A DNA stretch of 6,525 nucleotides from contig CAJWOI010000158.1 of the NCBI GenBank assembly GCA_913044255.1, forward strand, positions 1 to 6,525. Reading direction: 5' to 3'. Position numbers and translations under genes: made by a program. The notes under the pieces are model-generated. The model had not been told where the DNA came from. It ran no database searches and worked only from the letters and a program-made list of their open reading frames with translations. This DNA is from an uncultured Alphaproteobacteria bacterium (lineage in GTDB: Bacteria > Pseudomonadota > Alphaproteobacteria > UBA7887). This document shows positions 1 through 6,061 of the stretch, piece after piece (the stretch's first letter is position 1; each line of letters opens with the position of its first letter).

Positions 1-891
1 ATCTTCGGGCCTAACGTCATCGTAGTGTTCGGCACTGAGGAGCAAAAAGCACGGATGCTCCCACCTCTGATCAAAGGAGAAACACGCGCTTGTTTTGGTG
101 TTACCGAACCCGATGCAGGTCTGGATACGACCCATCTCAAAACCCAGGCCATACGCGAGAAAAACCATTATTTGGTGAGCGGTAGAAAAGTTTGGACCTC
201 GACCGCCCAGGTGGCCGACAAAATACTTTTGATAGCAAGAACAAGGAAAGTGGAAGAATGTGACAAAGCGAGCGATGGGCTCACGCTTTTTTACACGGAC
301 CTTGATCGTAGCGCCGTCGACGTTCGGGAGATCGAAAAAATGGGTCGGAAAGCTGTTGATTCAAATGAATTATTCATCGATGAGTTGAGAGTGCCGGTGG
401 CGGACCGAATCGGAGAGGAGGGTAGGGGTTTTCATTACTTACTTCACGGCCTCAACCCGGAACGGATATTAATTGCTGCAGAGTCGATAGGCGTCGGGCG
501 TGTTGCACTATCTCGGGCATCACAATATGCTAAGGATCGTGTGGTATTTGATCGGCCTATCGGTCAAAACCAAGCCATACAACACCCCCTAGCTGAATCT
601 TGGTGCGAGTTGGAAGCAGCAAACCTAATGTGCTTCAAAGCAGCCTCACTCTACGATGCGGGCGCGCCTTGTGGTGTCGAGGCTAATGCCAGCAAATTTC
701 TCGCCGCGAAAGCCGGGTTTACAGCCTGCGAGCGCTCCATTTTGACACATGGCGGCTATGGCTATGCCAAGGAATTTCACGTTGAACGTTTCATGCGAGA
801 ACAATGGATCAACCGGCTTGCACCAGTTACCGAGCAGTTGATGCTGTGCTACATCGCCGAACGGGCACTTGGACTCCCAAAATCGTATTGA
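1..891 (+). CDS. Acyl-CoA dehydrogenase family protein (5'-truncated by window)
   Basis: FAD-dependent acyl-CoA dehydrogenase, which oxidises an acyl-CoA to its trans-2-enoyl-CoA and passes electrons to ETF in the cytoplasm. The frame is open from base 1 (it reads IFGPNVIVVFGTEEQK), so the GTG at 25 is internal. About 296 residues are visible of a family length near 380-400; the N-terminal helical domain is mostly missing. Visible marks are the FAD-binding signature FGVTEPDAGLD, the middle beta-domain with VSGRKVWTS, and the C-terminal helical domain with HGGYGYAKEFHVERFMRE. The usual C-terminal catalytic Glu (the E of EGT) is replaced: the aligned stretch reads LAPVTEQL. A Glu is present in LNPERILIA (codon 460-462), the position used by isovaleryl-CoA and long-chain dehydrogenases, so activity is probably retained. 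The protein ends in GLPKSY. It converges on the ATC-hydrolase-family gene 12 bp away. Family confidence is high; the substrate is unknown. Confidence 0.93.
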   Translation: MFGPNVIVVFGTEEQKARMLPPLIKGETRACFGVTEPDAGLDTTHLKTQAIREKNHYLVSGRKVWTSTAQVADKILLIARTRKVEECDKASDGLTLFYTDLDRSAVDVREIEKMGRKAVDSNELFIDELRVPVADRIGEEGRGFHYLLHGLNPERILIAAESIGVGRVALSRASQYAKDRVVFDRPIGQNQAIQHPLAESWCELEAANLMCFKAASLYDAGAPCGVEANASKFLAAKAGFTACERSILTHGGYGYAKEFHVERFMREQWINRLAPVTEQLMLCYIAERALGLPKSY

Positions 892-903
892 TAGCCGCGT
901 AAA

Positions 904-1395
904 TTATTCTTCAGTAAAATTTTCGTCTTTATCGATGAATTGGTAACGGAAGTCACAAAAACTTGCTCCACGCATAATCGTTTGGCTTCGCTCAAGCGTA
1001 AGATCTGGGTTGTAACCTTTACAGAAATTTTCATCCCGACCACAAGATAGCACCGTTCCGATCTCCGAGATTCCCATTTTGTCATACATCTCCGCGTATC
1101 TACACCGCGTCACATTGAAGGACAAAACATGATCTGTCTCTTCCAAAAGATCGATTGTGAGGGCTTCTCCTGCAGTCCACAATTTGAACAGCTCGACGAA
1201 TCCACCAATATCGTTTTTTCCCTCCTGAGTTTCAGCACAATTTTCCCCGTGCGCAATTGCGTCACTTGCTATGGCCCGACTTAACACCTCCAGGGCAGTT
1301 TTTTCTCCGAATGCTTCCACCATTTCTTTGTAGATTGGCTGGATGACGCGTGCCTCTATCTCCCTCCTATGAAGGATAGGGATATCACTATTCAT
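904..1395 (-). CDS. ATC-hydrolase-family protein (L-2-amino-thiazoline-4-carboxylic acid hydrolase-like)
   Basis: A 163-residue soluble protein whose C-terminal half resembles the L-2-amino-thiazoline-4-carboxylate hydrolase family (Pfam ATC_hydrolase). The founding activity opens the thiazoline ring of ATC during bacterial conversion to L-cysteine. The family is far wider than that reaction, so the name gives a fold and not a proven substrate. Recognised parts are CRYAEMYDKMG (about residues 97-107), a Cys/Asp motif SCGRDENFC (about 116-124), and GYNPDLTLERSQTIMRG followed by CDFRY near the end. These conserved Cys, Asp, Arg and His-rich N-terminal positions are the likely active-site candidates. 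No signal peptide or TM segment is seen. The ATG at 1395 is preceded by AGAGGGG (1401-1407). It lies 46 bp downstream of the CoA-transferase gene on the same strand and is probably the last gene of that operon. Recognition is by motif memory, not a search. Confidence 0.8.
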   Translation of the reverse strand: MNSDIPILHRREIEARVIQPIYKEMVEAFGEKTALEVLSRAIASDAIAHGENCAETQEGKNDIGGFVELFKLWTAGEALTIDLLEETDHVLSFNVTRCRYAEMYDKMGISEIGTVLSCGRDENFCKGYNPDLTLERSQTIMRGASFCDFRYQFIDKDENFTEE

Positions 1396-1441
1396 TGGGA
1401 CCCCTCTGACGTTCGTTAATATGAGGTTATTGAGAGATATT

Positions 1442-2653
1442 TCATGTCACTTCAGAGACAACTGTGTTTCCAGCAACTTTCAGTCGAAACAATTCTTTAA
1501 TTTCCGTATCTCCGTAACCGGCTTCTGTGAGAATGCTATGCGCATGTTCTCCAAGATGGGGAGGCGAAAACTTTGGCTGCCCCGGAGTACGACTCAGCTT
1601 CACTGGCACTCCAATGCCACGATAATTACCATCTTCCACCACCATGTCGCGAAAACGAACCTGCGGATGATTTAATGCCTCCGGTATTTCAAGAACCGAG
1701 CCTGCAGGAACACCGTTCTCTAACAACTGATCTGCCAATACAACACCGTCCTTTTCGATAAGCAAAGTTGCCAGTACTGATGTTAAAACTGTGTCGTTCG
1801 CCTTGCGAACAGCATTGTTGGAAAAACGCGGATCCGTAGCTAGATCAGCTCTGCCAAGCAAGGCAACCAGTTTTTGAAATTGCCGATCATTGCCACCGGC
1901 GATGAAAATAAAACCATTAGCAGTTTGAAACATTTCGTATGGGGCAATGTTAGGATGCGCATTTCCGATCCGGCCGGGCGCTTCCCCAGTCATAAAATAA
2001 TTAGCAGCATGCGGATGTAGCAAACTAACCGAACAGTCAAGTAACGAAACCTCTACCTTTTGACCGATACCGGACTGAACGCGTTCGTAAAGAGCCATGA
2101 GTATGGCATTGGTTGCATAGAACGCGGCGGCAAGGTCGGATATTGGCGTACCGACCCGAACAGGTGGACCATCAGGGGTGCCATTTATGCTGGCTAGGCC
2201 ACTCATCACTTGGGCAATTGCGTCGAACCCGGGGCGGCCTGCAAGTGGCCCATCCGACCCGTAACCAGTAATCTGAGCATAAATTAAAGATGGAAAGCGA
2301 TCACGCAGGGTAGCGTCATACCCGAGCCCCCATTTTTCCATCTGCCCAGCCTTGAAATTTTCGATTAGGACATCCGCATCACGGAGCATACGCAGCAACA
2401 CGGATTGTCCTGCAGGATTGGATAGGTCAAGAGCTAAGGAACGCTTGTTTCGATTTACGCCCTGAAAATAAGCGCTCATTCCGTCCCGAGAGAATGGTGG
2501 CCCCCAACGACGCGTTTCGTCGCCGTCCAACGATTCAATTTTAATCACGTCAGCGCCATGATCACCTAGCATCTGCGTACAAAATGGACCCGCAAGGATA
2601 CGGGTTAAATCAACAACCCGCACGCCCGTCAGCGCGCGTTTAACATCGCCCAT
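1442..2653 (-). CDS. CaiB/BaiF family (class III) CoA-transferase
   Basis: A 403-residue cytoplasmic CoA-transferase, close to the usual 390-430 of the family. Class III enzymes (formyl-CoA, carnitine, succinyl-CoA:malate transferases) move CoA between carboxylic acids through an aspartyl-CoA anhydride. The N-terminal start LTGVRVVDLTRILAGPFCTQ, then LGDHGADVIKIE, then RNKRSLALDL and VLIENFKAGQMEKWGLGY, are hallmark blocks. The expected catalytic Asp is D173 in VGTPISDLAAAFYAT. The C-terminal part has the family's small domain and a late PHLGEH block. The ATG at 2653 is preceded by AAGG with an 8-nt spacer; that site lies in one arm of a 6-bp inverted repeat (2661-2676). The gene sits 79 bp downstream of the transporter fusion and 46 bp upstream of the ATC-hydrolase-family gene, so it probably activates the imported acid as a CoA thioester. 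Which acid and which CoA donor are unknown; calling it caiB would be unsupported. Confidence 0.93.
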   Translation of the reverse strand: MGDVKRALTGVRVVDLTRILAGPFCTQMLGDHGADVIKIESLDGDETRRWGPPFSRDGMSAYFQGVNRNKRSLALDLSNPAGQSVLLRMLRDADVLIENFKAGQMEKWGLGYDATLRDRFPSLIYAQITGYGSDGPLAGRPGFDAIAQVMSGLASINGTPDGPPVRVGTPISDLAAAFYATNAILMALYERVQSGIGQKVEVSLLDCSVSLLHPHAANYFMTGEAPGRIGNAHPNIAPYEMFQTANGFIFIAGGNDRQFQKLVALLGRADLATDPRFSNNAVRKANDTVLTSVLATLLIEKDGVVLADQLLENGVPAGSVLEIPEALNHPQVRFRDMVVEDGNYRGIGVPVKLSRTPGQPKFSPPHLGEHAHSILTEAGYGDTEIKELFRLKVAGNTVVSEVT

Positions 2654-2732
2654 CGCATTTACCTTAACTGTAAGGTTCGGGAAAATTTGTTAGCAAGTAT
2701 ATCGACTGACAGGGCCGCTTGCCATGCGAGAT

Positions 2733-4223
2733 TCAGCGGCGCAACCCTTTAGGCACGATGAAGCGTTCCGCCGCCTCAAAAATACCCTGGACTAAAAGTG
2801 CCAACAGTGCGGCTGGTATCGCTCCCGATAGTATTAACCCCACATCATCGAGACGAATCCCAGTCAAGATAGGTTGGCCGTAACCACCAGCACCGATTAA
2901 AGCCCCGAGGGTCGCAGTCCCTACATTAATAACCGCCGAGGTTTTAATCCCCGCTAAGATCGTTCCACCTGCCATAGGCATTTCGACCAAGCGCAGCCGC
3001 GCTGCGGCAGGTAAACCAAGCGCATGGGCCGCTTCTAATATATCAGGCGCAATTCCAGTTAAACCCGCATGTGTATTCCGGACTACGGGAAGCAGGCTGT
3101 AGAGGAACAACGCAAGCATTGCAGGTGGTCCACCAATCCCAACCAATGGTATCATGAACACGAACAAGGCCAGGGAAGGAACGGTTTGAATAATTCCAAC
3201 CGAAGCTAAAATGACCTGCCCAAGCTTCGGGTGACGAGCCGCAACTATACCTAAAGGAAGAGCAAACAAGAGTGCCGCCGTCAAAGAGATGCTGACCAAC
3301 TTTAGATGTTGGCACGTGTTCTTCCACAAAGCTGCCAACCAACTAATGCCGTCTACCTTTACAACAATGTTGAATGCATCAGCCACGAAGTCGGCGGCAA
3401 CTAGTGTTTCACTATATCCATCCAACTTAACGCGCGCATTCATCCTAGTCATAGTCGATTCGTCGATACGACCTTCAAGCTTGTGTGCAAAATCAGCGAC
3501 GCTAACGTCATTTTCCCTTCCTCCCACACGATAAAGCAGGACCGCGTTGTAGGTTGGGAAATGGCGAAGGTTATCTTCAAGAATCCGGAGACCATAAAAC
3601 ATAATCGCCGCATCCGTGGTGTACACATCCATGGCATCGATGCTTCCACTCACCAAGCCTCGATAAGCAAGGTCGTGATCAAGGCCTGTCACTTTACGCT
3701 GTGGAAGCGCATAATGTGCACGAAGACTTGGCCAACCGTCGCCCCGGTCTAGAAATTCATTACCGAAACCAAACGATAATTCAGGGTTTCCACGCAGATC
3801 CGAGATCTTCGTAATTCCGAGGCGATTGGCTGTCTCCTCAAGCATGCCGATGGCGTACGTGTTATTAAATCCTATCGGCGCGGTCATTGCCAACCCATAC
3901 TTTTCCAAAGCTGTACGAATATCTTTTTCGTTGACCAACCCGTCACCGGATAGAATTTCATTGGTGATGGTGCCGGTATATTCAGGGTATACGTCAATTT
4001 CGCCGGCCAACAATGCGTCCCACAACACCCGAGTTCCGCCCAACTGCCGATGGTGGTACACACCAACACCAGTCTCACGGGCCAAATGTGCTAGGACCTC
4101 CCCCAGAATCACCGATTCAGTAAATGCTTTAGAACCGATCTTAATATCCTCGCCCGCACGTGAGGCACTGGGCCAATAAATTACCAGGCCAGCGACAATG
4201 AGCATGATCAAACGAACAATCAT
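2733..4223 (-). CDS. ABC transporter fusion: OpuC/ProX-type substrate-binding domain plus permease domain
   Basis: A 496-residue fusion of two parts of a quaternary-amine-type ABC importer. Residues 1-23 form a signal peptide or anchor with a likely site after SASRA. Residues about 26-292 are an OpuAC-class binding domain (IKIGSKAFTESVILGE, LGGTRVLWDALLAGEIDVYPEYTGT, DHDLAYRGLVSGSIDAMDVY). Residues about 300-490 are a BPD-type permease domain with roughly five hydrophobic helices and the EAA coupling loop EAAHALGLPAAARLRLVEMP (397-416). Tyr79 (or Tyr82), Tyr123, Tyr201 and Tyr225 are placed like the tyrosine cage that holds trimethylammonium groups in ProX/OpuCC; this is inference from spacing. 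The binding domain would face the periplasm, tethered to the membrane unit. The ATG at 4223 overlaps the ATPase stop codon as ATGA and has GGAAGG 6 nt upstream, so translation is probably coupled. The ligand could be glycine betaine, carnitine, choline, another betaine or a betaine-like thiol. Confidence 0.93.
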   Translation of the reverse strand: MIVRLIMLIVAGLVIYWPSASRAGEDIKIGSKAFTESVILGEVLAHLARETGVGVYHHRQLGGTRVLWDALLAGEIDVYPEYTGTITNEILSGDGLVNEKDIRTALEKYGLAMTAPIGFNNTYAIGMLEETANRLGITKISDLRGNPELSFGFGNEFLDRGDGWPSLRAHYALPQRKVTGLDHDLAYRGLVSGSIDAMDVYTTDAAIMFYGLRILEDNLRHFPTYNAVLLYRVGGRENDVSVADFAHKLEGRIDESTMTRMNARVKLDGYSETLVAADFVADAFNIVVKVDGISWLAALWKNTCQHLKLVSISLTAALLFALPLGIVAARHPKLGQVILASVGIIQTVPSLALFVFMIPLVGIGGPPAMLALFLYSLLPVVRNTHAGLTGIAPDILEAAHALGLPAAARLRLVEMPMAGGTILAGIKTSAVINVGTATLGALIGAGGYGQPILTGIRLDDVGLILSGAIPAALLALLVQGIFEAAERFIVPKGLRR

Positions 4224-4969
4224 GTGCCACCTTCCAAACTATCGAGCAATGTTCGCTGGGCAGAGATAAAATGCTCAACAAATGGATCGCTCGGACGATG
4301 GACAAAATCGTGGATAGAGCCCTGTTGGACGATGCCCCCCTCACGCAACAGAACGATATGGTCACCAAAAAAACCTGCTTCCCCTATATCATGTGTAACC
4401 ATTACTACGGTCTTGCCGAGACCCCGAAAAATGTCTCGTAGATCCGTCTGCAACTGGTACCGCACAATCGGGTCAAGTGCCCCAAAGGGTTCATCCAGCA
4501 TAAGCACCGTTGGATCTAACATTAACGCTCGCGCTAGTGCGACCCTCTGGCGCTGACCACCCGAAAGTTGGGTCGGGTAACGATTCAGCACGTCAGGAGA
4601 CAAATTTGTTAATGCCAACAATTCATTGACGCGATTACGTATATCGTCTTTTGAACGGCCCAGATATTGAGCCATCAAGGCGATGTTCCGCCAAGCCGTG
4701 AGATGTGGAAATAATCCGCCGCCTTGTGTTACGTACCCCATGCGGCGACGCAACAGCATCGCACTATCCGCATTAACAGGCACGCCTTCATAATGCACAA
4801 CACCATGATCAGGCTCAATTAAACCCATCAATACACGAATCAATGTCGATTTTCCGCACCCAGATGGGCCAATGAAAACGGTCGTGTGTTCTTTTGCAAT
4901 TTTCAAGTTGACATCGGCCAGCGCTGTCAACTCATTAAAAGATTTTGAAATCTTTTCTAATTCAAACAT
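4220..4969 (-). CDS. ABC transporter ATP-binding protein (OpuCA/ProV-type)
   Basis: A 249-residue cytoplasmic ATPase that powers the importer encoded directly downstream. All nucleotide-binding motifs are intact: Walker A GPSGCGKST (34-42), Q-loop Gln82 in VTQGGGLFPHL, signature LSGGQRQRVALARAL (135-149), Walker B VLMLDE (155-160) followed by PFGALDPIVR, and switch His193 in VTHD. The TQGGGLFPHLTAWRNI block is typical of the glycine betaine/osmoprotectant ATPase subgroup. It stops soon after the ABC domain and lacks the C-terminal tandem CBS domains that sense ionic strength in OpuAA-like osmoregulated systems, so gating by salt through CBS is not expected; this hints at nutrient uptake instead of osmoprotection. 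It is the first gene of the putative operon. No strong Shine-Dalgarno is seen before the ATG at 4969. The start agrees with the usual family N-terminus. It is divergent from the VOC gene across 67 bp. Confidence 0.95.
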   Translation of the reverse strand: MFELEKISKSFNELTALADVNLKIAKEHTTVFIGPSGCGKSTLIRVLMGLIEPDHGVVHYEGVPVNADSAMLLRRRMGYVTQGGGLFPHLTAWRNIALMAQYLGRSKDDIRNRVNELLALTNLSPDVLNRYPTQLSGGQRQRVALARALMLDPTVLMLDEPFGALDPIVRYQLQTDLRDIFRGLGKTVVMVTHDIGEAGFFGDHIVLLREGGIVQQGSIHDFVHRPSDPFVEHFISAQRTLLDSLEGGT

Positions 4970-5036
4970 CTTGAGTAAGCATAAATATCACCAGGTCACC
5001 GGGGAAACCCAGTCTACGTCAAACGGAGGAGCACAT
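4970..5036. promoter_or_regulatory. Divergent intergenic region between ABC ATPase and VOC genes
   Basis: This 67-bp gap separates two divergently oriented genes and so should hold, or lie next to, the promoter of the minus-strand transporter/CoA-transferase operon and perhaps that of the VOC gene. A minus-strand TTGACG (5 of 6 to the sigma70 -35) occurs near 5018-5023, but no good -10 follows at 17 bp. A short direct repeat TCACC-AGG-TCACC lies at 4988-5000. I find no convincing complete promoter or operator, so the call rests mainly on gene orientation. Confidence 0.35.
5025..5030 (+). promoter_or_regulatory. Ribosome binding site fixing the VOC gene start
   Basis: GGAGGA lies 6 nt before the ATG at 5037. 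It decides the start: the same frame is open back to an ATG at 4872, but that extension would run antisense through the 5' end of the ATPase gene and has no family similarity. Confidence 0.85.
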
Positions 5037-5423
5037 ATGGCCATCTCAATTGAGCGAATTGACCATTTTGTAATAACTGTTTCCGATATAAATACTACCT
5101 TACAATTCTATGAACGAGTACTGGGAATGGGAAGCGCCACATTCGGCGATGGTCGAACAGCCCTTCATTTTGGAAACCAGAAGATAAATATCCACCCGAT
5201 TGGTAAGGAAGCAAAACCCAACGCACCCAACGCACAACCCGGAACAGCCGACATTTGCTTTATTTCAACATTTTCAATTGAAGCAATCAAAAACCATCTA
5301 GCGACAGAAACGGTGGATGTTGTATATGGACCAGTAAAACAAGTCGGTGCACTTGGTCCAATGGACTCCATCTACTTCCGTGACCCGGACGGGAACCTAA
5401 TCGAAATCGGGGTCTATCAGTGA
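5037..5423 (+). CDS. VOC superfamily (glyoxalase/GLOD5-like) protein
   Basis: A 128-residue single-module vicinal-oxygen-chelate protein, two beta-alpha-beta-beta-beta repeats, normally a dimer with a metal site between halves. Family members include glyoxalase I, fosfomycin-resistance proteins, epimerases and dioxygenases. Visible marks are IERIDHFVITVSDINTTLQFY at the start, LHFGNQKINIHP, GTADICFIS opening the second repeat, and SIYFRDPDGNLIEIGVYQ at the end. Likely metal ligands by position are His10, Asp72 or His53, and Glu123; only His10 and Glu123 are firm. The GNQKINIHP and GTADICF blocks recall the GLOD5-type subgroup, whose substrate is not established. The start is fixed by GGAGGA at 5025-5030. 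An in-frame 9-bp tandem duplication encodes PNAPNA (residues 61-66). It is divergent from the transporter operon, which may mean shared regulation, but nothing shows a shared pathway. Confidence 0.9.
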   Translation: MAISIERIDHFVITVSDINTTLQFYERVLGMGSATFGDGRTALHFGNQKINIHPIGKEAKPNAPNAQPGTADICFISTFSIEAIKNHLATETVDVVYGPVKQVGALGPMDSIYFRDPDGNLIEIGVYQ

Positions 5424-5470
5424 GGCTTGTCCCGCCCGCATCACTTAAGACGCCATTTAACGCGCCTCAA

Positions 5471-5503
5471 ATAAAGGCCCGGCTAGCAGCGCAGCCGGGG
5501 CCC
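5471..5503 (-). terminator. Rho-independent terminator of the PuuD-like operon
   Basis: On the minus strand GGCCCCGGCT pairs with AGCCGGGCC (one bulged G, 8-nt loop GCGCTGCT), a stem of about 9 GC-rich pairs followed directly by TTTATTT. It begins about 18 nt after the stop codon of the PuuD-like gene. On the plus strand the hairpin is followed by CAATACAC with no T-run, so it should not act as a classical terminator for the VOC gene, although the hairpin could protect that message's 3' end. Confidence 0.8.
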
Positions 5504-5521
5504 AATACACAGAAACGTGAA

Positions 5522-6034
5522 CTAAGAAATACGGAATAGATTTTGAGCTGCTACCATCGCGTAGAGCATAGGTAACGACAACATCGTATTGGTGCGGGAA
5601 AACAGCATTGCGGTACGTGCTGCTTTAGCCTTCTCATCTGCCTCCACAGCCACCATGCCAAGTGCCTTTTGCTGATTTGGCCAAATCACAAACCAGACGT
5701 TAAATGCCATGATCAAACCCAACCACATGCCAAATCCAATCATGGTATGGCCCGAGACCTGACTGACGATACCAAGCAACAAACCTTCGACCAAATAACC
5801 ATTCATCAACGCAAGCAGTGCCCCGAATACAACAGTAGACAAAGCAGACCAGCGGAACCAGAACAACGCTTCAGGAGCAATCACCTTACCGATAGCAGGT
5901 TTTTGCTCATCAGGTATCTTTGGCATGCTCGGTATCTGAACAAAATTGAAATACCACAGCAAGCCGATCCACATTACGCCGCTAAGTACATGCAACCAGC
6001 GGATAGCAAATACTAACCAGGAACCATCTTCCAT
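5522..6034 (-). CDS. Short PuuD/Urate_ox_N-like integral membrane protein
   Basis: A 170-residue inner-membrane protein related to the N-terminal membrane part of the PuuD urate oxidase family (Pfam Urate_ox_N). Four hydrophobic helices are visible at about 8-30, 57-78, 96-118 and 148-166. Family-like blocks are WLHVLSGVMWIGLLWYFNF in helix 1, FWFRWSA before helix 2, FNVWFVIWPNQQKALG after helix 3, and SRTNTMLSLPMLYAM in helix 4. His15 and His96 sit in or at the ends of helices and could be haem or metal ligands; this is inference. Full-length PuuD is much longer and ends in a cytochrome c domain, absent here (no CxxCH). A urate role is therefore unproven, and no other purine gene is nearby. 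The ATG at 6034 has AGGAG 8 nt upstream (6043-6047). It lies 27 nt downstream of a 31-codon membrane peptide gene and ends before a terminator hairpin. Confidence 0.85.
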   Translation of the reverse strand: MEDGSWLVFAIRWLHVLSGVMWIGLLWYFNFVQIPSMPKIPDEQKPAIGKVIAPEALFWFRWSALSTVVFGALLALMNGYLVEGLLLGIVSQVSGHTMIGFGMWLGLIMAFNVWFVIWPNQQKALGMVAVEADEKAKAARTAMLFSRTNTMLSLPMLYAMVAAQNLFRIS

Positions 6035-6061
6035 AACTTTAACTCCTGCCTCGCAGTGTCC

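Noticed and set aside
3826..4179. Plus-strand open frame of 117 codons
   Set aside because: It lies fully antisense to the binding domain, which has clear family motifs; no ribosome binding site or recognisable product. Other frames of this kind (849-1085, 1421-1675, 3043-3342, 3289-3534, 3449-3752, 4224-4556, 5669-6016) were dropped for the same reason.
1..4969. A classic carnitine (cai) operon
   Set aside because: Gene order and content differ: no carnitine-CoA ligase or CaiT antiporter is visible, and an ABC importer and an ATC-hydrolase-family protein are present. Only the general logic is similar.
4872..5036. In-frame N-terminal extension of the VOC protein from an ATG at 4872
   Set aside because: It is antisense to the ATPase coding start, has no VOC similarity, and the ATG at 5037 has an excellent Shine-Dalgarno and the normal family N-terminus.
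5424..5475. Possible terminator or small RNA directly after the VOC gene
   Set aside because: No stable hairpin with a T-run is seen on the plus strand; the strong hairpin at 5476-5502 has its T-rich tail only on the minus strand.
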